A program made the position numbers and the translations under genes. 64,000 nt of DNA from Petrolisthes cinctipes (taxonomy: Eukaryota; Arthropoda; Malacostraca; Decapoda; Porcellanidae): contig JAWQEG010001351.1 in the NCBI GenBank assembly GCA_033782935.1, positions 62,001 to 126,000 on the forward strand, given 5' to 3'. Below are positions 20,920 through 30,866 of the stretch, one piece after another. The notes beneath the pieces are model-generated. The model was not told the origin of the DNA. It was given only the letters and a program-made list of their open reading frames with translations, and searched no databases. Within the stretch, counting starts at the first letter, position 1. Each line of letters opens with the position of its first letter.

Positions 20920-21368
20920 TTCTAGGTTAGGTTAGGTCAGGTCAGGTAAGGTCTTTTTAATTCTGTAATATCTCGATGCTATGGTTAAGACCGAAGGATG
21001 CCCGATCCAGGTTGGGTCAGAAAAAAGTTGGCTCGGGTTTTTAATTTTTCAATATTTATGCTCGTTGAAAACTGGAAAACCCGAGCCAACTTTTGCCGAA
21101 ACTTGGCTCGGGTTTTCCACTTTTTGACATTTATGGCATGTCATGAGTGCAATCTAGAAAAGCAAATATACCATATTATGAGTTTTCCCCCCACCCAAAA
21201 CCCCCGATTTCCCAGGCTCTCCCCCAAGATTGTTGGATGGGGGGGAGGGGGGCTATCTCCAAAACGAAGCATTTCCTAAAGAAACGAAGGTCAACATCAC
21301 TCAAATCACACTAAAACCTTTTAGGAATTATATATTTTTCCTATGAAATCCTGTTGTGGCAACTTGTA
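20920..21368. other. Spacer with short duplicated GGCTCGGGTTTT motif
   Basis: TTGGCTCGGGTTTTTAATTT (about 21029) and TTGGCTCGGGTTTTCCACTT (about 21103) are diverged tandem copies. There is a G-run at 21235. No gene is seen. Confidence 0.5.
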
Positions 21369-21680
21369 AAAATTTACCGAAAGAACTACCATTTTGTAGC
21401 AGTGTTGCCAGATCCAGCTAGGTCCCAGTATTTTGCCCTGGTCATTTCCTGTACTTTACCACGGTAATTTCCCGGTAGTTTGCCCAGATTAGGTCCCGGT
21501 AGTCTGATGCGGTCTAGGTTAGGTTAGGTAAGGTCAGGCTAATTTCAAAATGCCCTATCTTGGAAATGGGGCATTTGCGGATGAAATGCCATAGAATAAA
21601 ATAGTCTTAGAATGGTCTAAATAAGTGGGTAATGAAGGTAGAAAAACCGTACGCAATAACGGTAATTTTCAATATTTACC
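21369..21680 (+). mobile_element. GGTA-type (A) MITE, copy 4, diverged left end
   Basis: Reads through GTAGCAGTGTTGCCAGATCC, CTGTACTTTACCACGG, TCTAGGTTAGGTTAGG and TGGGGCATTTGCGG, and ends AATATTTACC. The first dozen bases are degenerate. Confidence 0.7.
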
Positions 21681-21731
21681 TAATTATATACTCACCTAAG
21701 GTAGTGACTTCTCGGCACTTAAATTATATAC

Positions 21732-22094
21732 GGTAAATATTGAATGAATTACCGTTATTGCGTACGGTTTTTCTACCTTCATTACCCACTATTGTAGACC
21801 ATTCTAAGACTATTTTCTTCTATGGCATTTTCTCCGCAAATGCCCCATTTACAAGATAGGGCATATTCAAATGGGGCATTTTGAAATTAGCCTGACCTCA
21901 CCTGACCTGACCTAACCTAACCTAGACCGCATCAGACTACCGGGACCTAACCTGGGCAAACTACCGGGACCTAACCTGGGCAAACTACCGGGAAATAATC
22001 GTGATAAAATACAATAAATGACTGGGGAAAAATACTGGGACCCAGCCGGATCTGGCAACACTGCTGCAAAACGGTAATTCTTTCAATAAATACC
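21732..22094 (-). mobile_element. GGTA-type (A) MITE, copy 5, with 8-bp target duplication
   Basis: Inverted copy running from GGTAAATATTGAATGAATTA to TTCTTTCAATAAATACC. It is flanked by TTATATAC (21724-21731) and TTATATGC (22095-22102), an 8-bp target duplication with one mismatch. Confidence 0.85.
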
Positions 22095-22102
22095 TTATAT
22101 GC

Positions 22103-22397
22103 TTTAACATTATTTCGACCATCCAAAGCCTTCATATTATTATATTCTATTTTATACTTTATTAACTTTATTCAACTCAGTTTATAAGTTTACGTAGAGA
22201 GATTTTGTCCAATATTCACAATATATATGTAAATACTGTACAAAATGTCCAATTTGGGTGATATATTCATTAAATAAATACTCGGGTACTAGCGATAACA
22301 CCAATATTTGTTGTTGTTGTGTTCCACGTCAGATCAGATCAGATGAGTTGTCGGGATATGCCTTTGCAACGGCTCCCGGTTATTTTTCTATTTTTCA
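22103..22397. other. 3' flank of the PHD-finger LINE
   Basis: AT-rich, with TTGTTGTTGTTG at about 22310 and GATCAGATCAGATGAG at about 22332. Probably the LINE 3' UTR; no gene. Confidence 0.4.
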
Positions 22398-22778
22398 CTA
22401 TTGTGTGCGTTGCTGTCTTATTAGTGTTTTCTGTCTGTTTTTCCAGATGTCTTTCAAATAATTTTTCTTTTTTCTTATAAGTTCACTGTTATTGTTATTT
22501 TGTAGTAATATTTCTGCAGTTAGTTCCTCTTTATTTTCCTTGTAAGGTTGTTGCATAAATGAGTACTGTTGTCTTATGTGTGTGTATTGTGTACAGTGTA
22601 GTAAGAAATGTTCCCAGTCTTCTTTCCCAAAGTTACATAGCTCACACTTAGGACTCTCGTTTTTAATAATGTTTTTCCAGTTAAGTTCTAATGTGTTCAG
22701 TCTTGCACGGACCATTAGGTTAGATTCCTGAGTGTTGTCAAACCATTTAATTTCCTGTACATTTCTTTTGTATTTCAT
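22398..22778 (-). pseudogene. LINE ORF2 C-terminal knuckle region
   Basis: This 126-residue frame holds ESPKCELCNFGKEDWEHFLL then HC, a C-X2-C...H-X3/4-H/C knuckle seen at the C-terminus of many LINE ORF2 proteins. It ends in a basic tail at the natural stop (22398-22400). It continues the preceding frame (22747-23175) after a small shift. Confidence 0.75.
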
Positions 22779-23175
22779 ATTCCTTTATTTTGCTTGTTGT
22801 CATATTTTCAATTTTCTTCAGATTTATGTTCAACTTCTCCATATACATTTTTGTCTGCTTCATTGTTTCTGTTTTTCTGTTGTCGTAGAAGGCTTGTAGA
22901 AATATTTCTCTGATAAGGCTGTTATCATTACTTATGGCGTGTTTTGCATACATTATTTTGTTTTTCATGTCTCTTGCTTTGCATGATGATGCTCCAATTT
23001 CTGATCTTAGCCCTTCTACTGCTGTATATCTTGGTACTTGTAGAATTGTTCTGTAGACTTGATTTTCTATTCTTTGCAGCGGTTTCAGTTCAGTTTCGTT
23101 TATTTTTATTACTTCTGTGGCGTAGAGTATGTTTGGCAGGGCTAACCCTTTCCAAACAGTCTTCCCTACTAGCAA
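22747..23175 (-). pseudogene. LINE ORF2 post-RT thumb/connector
   Basis: This 142-residue frame has VWKGLALPNILYATEVIKIN, then LQRIENQVYRTILQVPRYTA. It matches the region after the RT palm in LINE ORF2 proteins. The upstream open sequence encodes the YADD block. Confidence 0.75.
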
Positions 23176-23449
23176 TCTATTGCTACTCTTTGCTGTTACT
23201 GAGTAGGTGGTGTTGGCAAGTCTTCTGGCTCTGTTTATGCTTTCAACTTTGTGGTCTTTAAAGCATGTTCTTCTGTTTGTAATTTTTACTCCCAGGTACT
23301 TTATGTTTTGTTCTACTTTTATTCCTTCGATGCATTCTGGTTGTTCTTCAAGATTATATATTATAACGCTACTTTTGTCTTTGTTTATTTCCAGCCCATA
23401 TGTTTTGGCTATCTCGGTTAGTTTTATTATACTTTCTGCTGCTTTACAA

Positions 23450-24255
23450 TAGTTATTTGCTAAGATTAGTCCATCATCTGCATAAAAGATTGCTGGTATT
23501 TTGAAAAGTCTATGGCTATTACGTAGAGAGGTGTTTTCATTCTGTAGCTCTCCTCAATACAGTAGCTCAATATAAACAGGTTATCTGTTACTCTTCTGGC
23601 TTTTGTGAATCCTGATTGCATTTCGTTGATTTAATTTTCATTCTTTATATGTTCTTCCAATTTATCCTTCATTATTCCCATGAAAATTTTGTAAGATGAG
23701 TTTAATAGTGCTATAGGTCTTAATTGGTTTACAGCTGGTTTATTTACTTTAAGTATTAATGTTGTCTTGGATATCAGCTGCCATCCTTCTGGTACAAAGT
23801 CACTGTTTAGCACATTGTTTAAACATGTTGCTAAATTTTGTGTTGCCAAGTCACTTTCCATTAAGATTTTGTAAATATCAGGCTGCTTTCCTTCCATTTG
23901 GTCCTGGCGCATTTTTACTTTTGGTTTTTCTAAGTTGTTTTCTTACATCCTGTTCTGATATGGTGGTATCATACATATATTTTCTAGTCATTGTTGGGTT
24001 ATATGCTGTCATGTCTAGGTGTTCCATTATAAGTTGGTTTCTTCCTGTATATGTAGTCTTCATCTTGTTTTCATATTCCACTTTCTTTTCTGCATTCCAG
24101 ATTTCCTTTGTATTGTTTTCCCATGTCTGGTATATATTCTTCCAATATTGTTTTAATTCGTGAGGTATGTTTTCTTGCCTAATTTTCATACCTGTGTCAT
24201 TGTATAATTCTACTGATTTTTCTTTTCTCCTTTTAGTTTCTTGATATATTCCCAC
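23450..24255 (-). pseudogene. LINE reverse transcriptase, fragmented
   Basis: Pieces in order: YMYDTTISEQDVRKQLRKTK then SKNAPGPNG (start of fingers, frame 23878-24255); PDIYKILMES and LRPIALLNSSYKIFMGIMKD (frame 23631-23912); then, near 23463-23500, the - strand reads PAIFYADDGLILAN, the catalytic motif C. A deletion removes much of motifs A and B around 23520-23640. Not functional. Confidence 0.8.
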
Positions 24256-24386
24256 AGTTTTTTACTTCTGTTTTGATTCTGCATGATTTCCTGTGTTATC
24301 TTTTCCTCATGTTCCTCTACTGCTTTTCTTACAAGTCGTTGTACTTTTATTTTCTGTTCTTGGTAGAGAGTTTCGTATCTGGCTTT

Positions 24387-24677
24387 TTAATTTTCACTCT
24401 TTGACTTTCTTTTATACTTATTATACTGTCTCCTTAAACTGACTTGTTTCTGTATATCCTCTGTGAACCATATGTTTTCAATTTTGTTTGGCTCCTGTCT
24501 GTTTACTTTTTTCTTTAGACATTTTTCTGTTGTAGTTTTGATCAGATCTTCTAACCTGTTCAGGTCTCCTTGTACATCTTTTCTTTTTAGTTCCTCCTCG
24601 ATTGTTTTCAGGAAGTTTATTTTTGTGTCTTCTGTTATTTTAATATATTCAATCGTCTTTCTTTCTTTGACATACAT
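24387..24677 (-). pseudogene. LINE ORF2 linker between endonuclease and RT
   Basis: This 96-residue, Lys-rich frame with IENIWFTEDIQKQVSLRRQY is the WFTxxIxxxIxxRRxxYxxY motif typical of the region before LINE RT domains. Confidence 0.7.
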
Positions 24678-24743
24678 GTTACTTTTCTTTGCTGTAATGT
24701 TAAAAGCAGTGCAGATTAGGTGGTGATCTGATGAGCAGAATTT

Positions 24744-25380
24744 TTATTTGTCTTCATCGATGTTCATCTGTATAAATTTTTCATACATTCCATGGTTTAC
24801 CATGACAAAGTCAATGGCACTTCTTTGCTCGTTTCTACTCCATGTTATCTGCCCTTCACACCTGTCATCACCATTTGACAGTATTAGGCTATATCTGTCC
24901 ATCATATCTAACACCATTTTCCCTGTATTGTTAAGTCTTTGTTCTCCAATAAAGCCTAGGTGTCCATTGAAGTCACCCAACAATATTGTTGGTATATTTA
25001 TATCATTTTCTAGAGTTTTTCCTATGTTTTCTGTTAGTATCTTATTTCTCTGTGTATCATTTGTTGAAAAATATGTTAGTATCATCCTGCATTTATATGA
25101 GCTGTTAAATCCAATTACTGTTAATATATCATCATGTTCACTTACTTGTTTTATCAGTTCAATATTTTGGTTTTTCCTGTATAAAATAAGTAGTCCTCCT
25201 CCTTTTTTGTCCTCTAGTTTTCTAAAAGAGTATACATAATTTATCCTGTCTGGTTTTAGAATATTATCATAGTTTTGTTGTGTTTCAGTGAGGCATAATA
25301 TTGTGTTTTCTTTTACTAAACTCAATAATTCTGGTAATTTTACTAGTGTCAGTCCTTGTATATTTATTAGTTTGATTTCT
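24744..25380 (-). pseudogene. LINE endonuclease domain
   Basis: The - strand reads INIQGLTLVKLPELL, then CLTETQQNY, TYFSTND, LLGDFNGHLG, ITWSRNEQRSAIDFVMVN. These are the metal-binding and catalytic blocks of an APE-type endonuclease (N, E, Y, GDFN, ID). The open stretch extends upstream of the first Met at 25325. The terminal SDH block falls at the stop near 24744, where the frame breaks. Confidence 0.85.
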
Positions 25381-25569
25381 AGGTGACTATATGTCTTAGT
25401 TTCTGGTGTTTGATTGTGGTTGTGTTCTACTGTATTGGTTTTGAAAATTTCCTCTTACTAGTTTTCCTCTCCTTGGTCTCGTTTCTCTTTCAGTTGTTCC
25501 CTAAGTACTTTTTCTTCTTCCCTCTGCTTCTTTGTTAGGTCTGGTACTATTATAGCTTGTTGGTATCTA

Positions 25570-25773
25570 TTATTTCCTTAGGTTCTTGGCCTTTTTCACT
25601 ATTTCCCATTTGTCCCTTACTGTCCTTACTTGAACTATCAATGGCCTTGGGTTTGCTCGCTCTGGGTTTTCTTCTCTGCTTTTTCCCATACGAGTTACTC
25701 TTTCAATTTCCACTTCTGCCAGGCCTAACTCATTTGCTATTAGGTCTGTACATGTAGCTTTTTCATGGTTCAT
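25570..25773 (-). pseudogene. LINE ORF1 C-terminal part
   Basis: This 67-residue frame, LGLAEVEIERVTRMGK and RPLIVQVRTVRDKWEIVKKA, resembles the RRM-like core of LINE ORF1 proteins (ERxHRxGxx...RPIIVKFxxxxxKxxIL). It lies just downstream of the PHD/coiled-coil part in a shifted frame. Confidence 0.65.
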
Positions 25774-25803
25774 CTTTTTGGCACTACTTTCACCTCTGGC
25801 AGG

Positions 25804-26310
25804 TTAAATATTACTATATTTTTCTTTTCTTTCTTCCTCTTCTTTAATTTCTTCTATGACTTTATCTTTAATATCATTAATCATAGACTTCTCAATATTT
25901 TCAAGTCTTTGTTCAATATTTCCTATCCTATCTTTAAGTTTTTGGTTTTCCTCCTTCAGAAGTATGTTCTCTTCTTTCAGTTTTGTATTTACCTTTTGTA
26001 GGTTAGTGAATTTTCCTTTACAGTCTCTACAAAACCACTGTGCTTTCTTTCCTATTACCTTCAGCGAGTCATATTCTTCTTTGTTTACTTTTTCACATCC
26101 CGCATGATACCAAGTGAGGCACAGTCCACATTCAAGTCCCCTTTGCCCATCTTTCACTATATGGTCACATTTACCACACAACTCCAGTTCTTCATCTGTT
26201 GAAACATTTTCCTGATCCTTTCTTTCCTCTTCTTCCTTCTGCCCCGTCACTTTTCCTCTTTTAATCACCATTTTCACCAAGTTTTTATTTCTCAAGACGG
26301 AGCACCGCAC
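25804..26310 (-). pseudogene. LINE ORF1 with PHD finger and coiled coil
   Basis: The 168-residue frame has a Lys-rich start and then a C4HC3-type finger at about residues 44-98 (CGKCDHIV, ECGLCLTWYHAGC, WFCRDC). A long heptad-patterned coiled coil follows (about residues 100-150: LKEENILLKEENQKLKDRIG). PHD-like finger plus coiled coil fits a nucleic-acid-binding ORF1 that trimerises. The frame stops before the RRM-like part, which continues at 25773. Confidence 0.8.
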
Positions 26311-26328
26311 ACGTACATACGTGTTTGT

Positions 26329-26808
26329 TTGTCCCGCTCAGCAGTTGTTCTCACCACGTCCACGTGTTCAGTGATCAGTGTTGCCAGGTCTGATTGTCAG
26401 ACTGATGAGACATGGGCGACTGTAGTGAAGAAAAAGAAGAAAAACGAGAAGAAAAATCTGCTGGTGGTGAAGTCTATGGATGATAAACTGAAGGTTGATG
26501 ATAAAAAGAAAGAAGTTGCTCAGGCTCTAGATGGTACACAGATAGTCAACACAAGATTCACACAGAAGAGAGACATCGTAATGAATTTTGAGGACGAAAA
26601 GAAGAGAGATGAAGCAGCTCAAAAACTTGGGGCTGTACCCGATGTGACGACAAAGAATGTAAGGAAGTTAAAGCCTAAAATAATGATTTGTAACGTCAAC
26701 AGAGAGGAAGAATCTAGAGACAAGCTAATTGAGAACTTGACGTCAAGGCAAAAATGGAGCTACTTTTTGACAAGCCTGCTACAGGTGGTACCAATCATTA
26801 CATTGTGA
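26329..26808 (+). pseudogene. LINE ORF1 N-terminal part with RRM-like segment
   Basis: Residues about 35-120 (WATVVKKKKKNEKKNLLVVK, KKKEVAQALDGTQIVNTRFT, IVMNFEDEKKRDEAAQKLGA, LKPKIMICNV) form the ORF1 RNA-binding region of a jockey-like LINE. Shortly after, a frame slip occurs (KWSYF in place of the expected reading with ELLFDKPATGGTNHYI), and at 26804 the frame is broken by the LTR insertion. The real downstream half resumes at 28158. Confidence 0.7.
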
Positions 26809-28151
26809 CGGTGATGTGAGATGATCGATAATTTAATTTATAATATGATAATTATAAACTTACCTTGCCCGGTTTAATTTATGATCTTCGTTAGTTGGCT
26901 GCAGCGAAGAAAGGAATCAGGGTTATTTCCCCGTTTAGGCCTCAACCACCCCCGGACATAGAATTTTTAATGTTCTGGGGTTCTTCCCGATATATATGTA
27001 TTTATATAGATAAACAAATCTACTGGTGCATTCAAACAACCAATTGCAATTTTCTATATTTATTTAACTCCAGTAGCCAACATGAATAATTAAATTTTCA
27101 CACACACGCATACGCTCACACAATGCTAGCTAGCTAACCGTGCTCTCGCTCGCGTCGCTTCGTCCCGCTCGTATACGTGACAATTCTCTGGTACGATAGT
27201 CTAGCTTACGTTAACACTGTAATAATTCTATCAATGCTAACACTCAATTTATATATATATCACAGGTGCTGTTTTCTGGACCTCGTACTCAATTACTTTA
27301 ATATCAATGAATTTGCAAACTAACACAAGTTTGGAATATTTTTTAATGTCTCACACTTGGTAATTATTTTCAGAGTCTCGCAACACACACTCGTAATTTT
27401 TCAAGACCAGCTCCCCTCTCACCTTTAATTTTTACTGATCACCGTCGATGCGATTGACCAGTTATACAACTATAAAGCCTTGTAAATCGTGGAATATCCA
27501 TCAACTCGACGTTTACGTTGTTCACTTCCCCACTCAACATGTGGAGGTTAATTAAGGCAAGCAAGAAGCTAGTTATACGAGTGTTGTCTCCTCAAGTGTC
27601 CTGTCCAAACTAAACTATATTTTCCAACATTAACTGAGAGGCTGGAAGTTCAAATTTTTCCTGGCTCCTCCCCCTATCTGTATTCGTTTTTCCTAACTGG
27701 CTACGATTTACATTTTATCCACTCATTCCTTAGTTATACATGCAATTTCAATTTACCTATGGCGTACTATTAATTCTCGATAATTTCCCTCCACTTCACG
27801 ATCATTTGCAATACCATAAGTTACCCTGGTAGCATAATTTATTAATACAAGATGTAGTTAACCTACGAACACCTTATAAGAGTGGACGTGGCAAATTTCA
27901 GTTAAGACCTGACCTCCTTACCCTTTTTAATTAAGCTACTACCTGGCCTATTTTAGGCTGCGGATTAAGACTGCACCCACATATTAACCCACTCCTACAT
28001 CCTTTGTTCTTCTCATGGGAAACTTCCACTACTCTAGAACATTCTATGCCTTGACACAAATATGGAATTTTCCCACTCTGTCAGCCTATTAATTATGCTT
28101 ACATACGCGATAATTTAAATTACGTTACGAGTCTATGGCTGACTCGTGACA
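26804..28151. mobile_element. Solo LTR, 1348 bp, inside LINE ORF1
   Basis: The insert begins TGTGACGGTGATG and ends CTCGTGACA, giving the TG...CA (TGTGAC / GTGACA) ends of an LTR. It is flanked by the 5-bp direct repeat TACAT (26799-26803 and 28152-28156). Removing it with one repeat restores the LINE frame (NHYIIRCDPEIRELI). There is no gag/pol and no internal region. Tract composition is AT-rich, with no coding frame above background. Orientation is not determined. Confidence 0.75.
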
Positions 28152-28157
28152 TACATT

Positions 28158-28514
28158 ATTAGGTGTGATCCAGAGATAAGGGAGCTGATTCATAAGAATC
28201 GTGATCAAGTTAAATTGGAATGAGGTGTCTATTCCGTGAGGGACAGATATTGGGCGACGGTCTGCTATCACTGTCAAAGGTTTGGTCATACTGCACTTGG
28301 ATGTTTATCCAAAGAAAAGGGAGAAGATCCAATATGTGCTAAGTGTGCTGGTAACCATAACACGAGGGATTGTACGTCTACTGAGAGGAAATGTATAAGC
28401 TGTATGAGGTTTAAGAAAACAGATTTTGAGCATATGGCAAATGATGTGAGGTATTGTTCAGTGATGCAAGAGGAGCTCCAGAAAATAAAAAGTAGCACAG
28501 AAAACGGATACTGA
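28158..28514 (+). pseudogene. LINE ORF1 C-terminal zinc knuckles
   Basis: After the LTR the frame resumes with RCDPEIRELIHKNRDQVKLE and, after one stop (TGA), YHCQRFGHTALGC (CCHC), CAKCAGNHNTRDC (CCHC) and CISCMRFKKTDFEH. Two to three gag-like CCHC/CCHH knuckles bind RNA in jockey-type ORF1 proteins. It ends in TGA at 28512-28514, where ORF2 begins almost directly. Confidence 0.8.
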
Positions 28515-28763
28515 ACAGCACTAACTTACACATTATTGGAGGTTGTTTTTTCAATGCACAATCAGTGGGAATTAAGACAATGGATATTTGCGATCTAATT
28601 ATCAATGATCATTTTGATATCAACCAAGGCTCTTTAATGGATTGCCATTAAATGTCCGGAGTAATGAAAATTGCACGATTTTTAAGAAAAGACTAAAATC
28701 ACATCTGTTCGCTGAGTGTTACGACACGGATAATATGAGTATTACAAGTAACTATGGTGTTTA
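28515..28763 (+). pseudogene. Internally deleted LINE ORF2
   Basis: The first part reads IIGGCFFNAQSVGIKTMDIC then DLIINDHFDI, the usual start of the endonuclease. Without any RT sequence, the next part, in another frame, is PRLFNGLPLNVRSNENCTIF then KKRLKSHLFAECYD, the last residues of such ORF2 proteins, ending at TAA. Roughly 2.5 kb of coding sequence is therefore missing at about 28619. Confidence 0.75.
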
Positions 28764-29545
28764 ATAATATTGAGAGAAGCCCTGCGGAGCACCATCTGCT
28801 GGTGGAGCGGGGCATAGAATATCCAACAACAAGTAACAAGAAATCATCCAGAGTGGAGTTGGAGGCAAAAATATGAGAGAAGAGTTCAGCTTTAACTAAG
28901 TGAAGAGATGGCAACATTTCCATCAGGAAGGATGAGAGGAGGAAGAAGTAAAGTTACTGGAGAGATTTTTGGCTAGATGCCAGAAAAAACGAGAGGAGGA
29001 AGAGTTAGACAGGTGTAAATTCCAGAAAAAACGATCGTGTCGCGTTCGTGTTTCTCGGGCGGCATTCGTGTAATTCGTTCAGTTGTCGTCCTGTGGTTGT
29101 CTGTTGTCGTTGAATATCGTACTGTTATCGATGTACCTTTGAGTAACATCTTATCTTTATCGTGTGGGTCGTGTGGCCATCGTGCTAATGTCGTACTGGA
29201 ATTGTGAAAAATGATTGATAGCAACACGGTATATCGTCAGATGGTCGTCCTATGCTCGTTGTAATCTTAGTAATACTAATATCGTGTGCCCATCTCACAG
29301 CTGTCGTGTGACTGTCTGGCGACTGTCGTGAGCCGTGGGATTCGTCGGTTATCGTGCAATAAGTGCAAGTCATTGACTCATTATTAGTCAGTAATGATTC
29401 ATAATATTGGTGACCCTTTGAAAACTTGAACATCAAGAGTAGGCTCTGTAGTCGACCACGTAAACATGGCTGGTTGCGTTCTGGAATAATTTCACATGCT
29501 ATGTCTTTGAGGTGTTGTCAGTATTTTTGTTGGTGAGGTTTGATC
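28764..29545. other. LINE 3' flank and TCG-rich spacer
   Basis: A duplicated CCAGAAAAAACGA lies at about 28979 and 29023. From 29030 to 29370 TCGT-type motifs are unusually frequent. No gene or terminal repeat is supported. Confidence 0.45.
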
Positions 29546-29553
29546 ATATTTTT

Positions 29554-29916
29554 GGTAAATATTGAATGAATTACCGTTATTGGGTACGGTTTTTCTACCT
29601 TCATTACCCACTATTTTAGACCATTCTAAGACTTATTTCTTCTATGCCATTTTCTCCGCAAATGCCCCATTTACAAGATAGGGCATATTCAAATGGGGCA
29701 TTTTGAAATTAGCCTGACCTTACCTGACCTGACCTAACCTAACCTAGACCGCATCAGACTACCGGGACCTAACCTGGGCAAACTACCGGAACCTAACCTG
29801 GGCAAACTACCGGGAAATAATCGTGATAAAATACAATAAATGACTTGGGCAAAATACTGGGACCCAGCCGGATCTGGCAACACTGCTGCAAAACGGTAAT
29901 TCTTTCAATAAATACC
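29554..29916 (-). mobile_element. GGTA-type (A) MITE, copy 6, with perfect 8-bp target duplication
   Basis: Inverted copy, nearly identical to that at 21732-22094. It is flanked by ATATTTTT at 29546-29553 and again at 29917-29924, a perfect 8-bp target duplication. It contains CCTAACCTAACCTAGACC, two to three TTAGG-type units in inverse. Confidence 0.9.
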
Positions 29917-29924
29917 ATATTTTT

Positions 29925-30252
29925 ATACATGGAGCTACTTACCTATTGAATAATGGGCTAATATTGCAATTATCTGTGCCAGCGAGCTACAGGTTAGGTT
30001 AGGTTTGGTTTGGTTACCTTTATCAATACTCAGTGGAATTATCTTGTGGAAATGTATTCTTTGTTAGATATTTCAGTTTAAAGATACGACTTATTTCTGT
30101 AGCGGAGGGACGAATTTAGGTCGGGCGGACAGTGTTACCAGATCTCCTTGACGAAATAACGAAAGGGCCTATATGAAGTTGTGTACATTACGCCTGACCC
30201 AACCAATCGGGATACTTTTAGCTACTATCCACAGAATCTAATTTATTTCTAA
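29925..30252. other. No gene seen
   Basis: Includes a TTAGGTTAGGTTTGG stretch at about 29993, otherwise unremarkable. Confidence 0.5.
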
Positions 30253-30356
30253 AGGTCCCGAAGGACACTAGGTTAGGTCCTGAAGGACGTTAGGTTAGGT
30301 CCCGAAGGACATTATGTTTGGTCCCGAAGGACATTAGGTTAGGTCCCGAAGTTAGC
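30253..30356 (+). repeat. 22-bp minisatellite, five units
   Basis: AGGTCCCGAAGGACATTAGG then TT is repeated, related to the 23-bp array at 20737-20919. Confidence 0.85.
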
Positions 30357-30866
30357 CACAGTCTAGGTTAGGTAGGTCAGGGTATTTCGTCTGGTGATCA
30401 AAAAATTAATTGGGCTACTTATTGTACATTCTTCATATGATTTCCCAAGTGTGGACAAAATTAGCCTAAAACATGGAAGTATCCCTGTATCTGACAACAC
30501 TGCACGCAGAGGCGGGATATCGGGAACCCGCTAGGAAAGCTGCCCTCCCGTTTCAAAGTCAATACATACCTATGTTATTAATTCTCATTACGTATTTCCA
30601 CAAAAGAAAACACAGTCTACAAAATAAAAAGGGAAAAGAAACGGGCGATTTCGGTTCCCAGAAAGTGTGAAAATCAAGGACGCAGATAATCGCAATATTT
30701 ACTGAATAATGCTTGTGTAATCAAACCAATAAGAGCGGCGGGAATAATGTGCCAAATTTAATGGTCAATAAGTTTAAGCCACATCAATGAAAAACACTTA
30801 TTTTCTCTTTTTTAATTTGGATAATGCATTATTCCTTGTCATCATTTGGTGAAATATAAGGTATTA
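30357..30866. other. No gene seen
   Basis: A 65-codon open frame at 30473-30670 has no recognisable domain and is treated as chance. Confidence 0.5.

Larger units (their letters stand above)
22398..26310 (-). mobile_element. Full-length but decayed LINE with PHD-finger ORF1
   Basis: On the - strand, ORF1 (26310 to about 25570) is followed by ORF2 pieces: endonuclease (about 25380-24744), linker (24677-24387), reverse transcriptase (about 24255-23450) and a C-terminal region (23175-22398) with a CxxC...HxxxHC knuckle. All domains are in the expected order across 3.9 kb, but split by stops and frame changes. A PHD-type zinc finger plus coiled coil in ORF1 is known from CR1/L2-group LINEs. The clade is inferred. 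Confidence 0.8.
26311..28763 (+). mobile_element. Second LINE (jockey-like ORF1), interrupted and internally deleted
   Basis: The + strand carries ORF1 (26329-26804), an inserted solo LTR (26804-28151), the rest of ORF1 with zinc knuckles (28158-28514), the start of ORF2 (about 28510-28618) and then directly the last 47 codons of ORF2 (28622-28762). The join at about 28619 removes the endonuclease and RT. It is head-to-head with the - strand LINE, about 20 bp apart. Confidence 0.75.
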
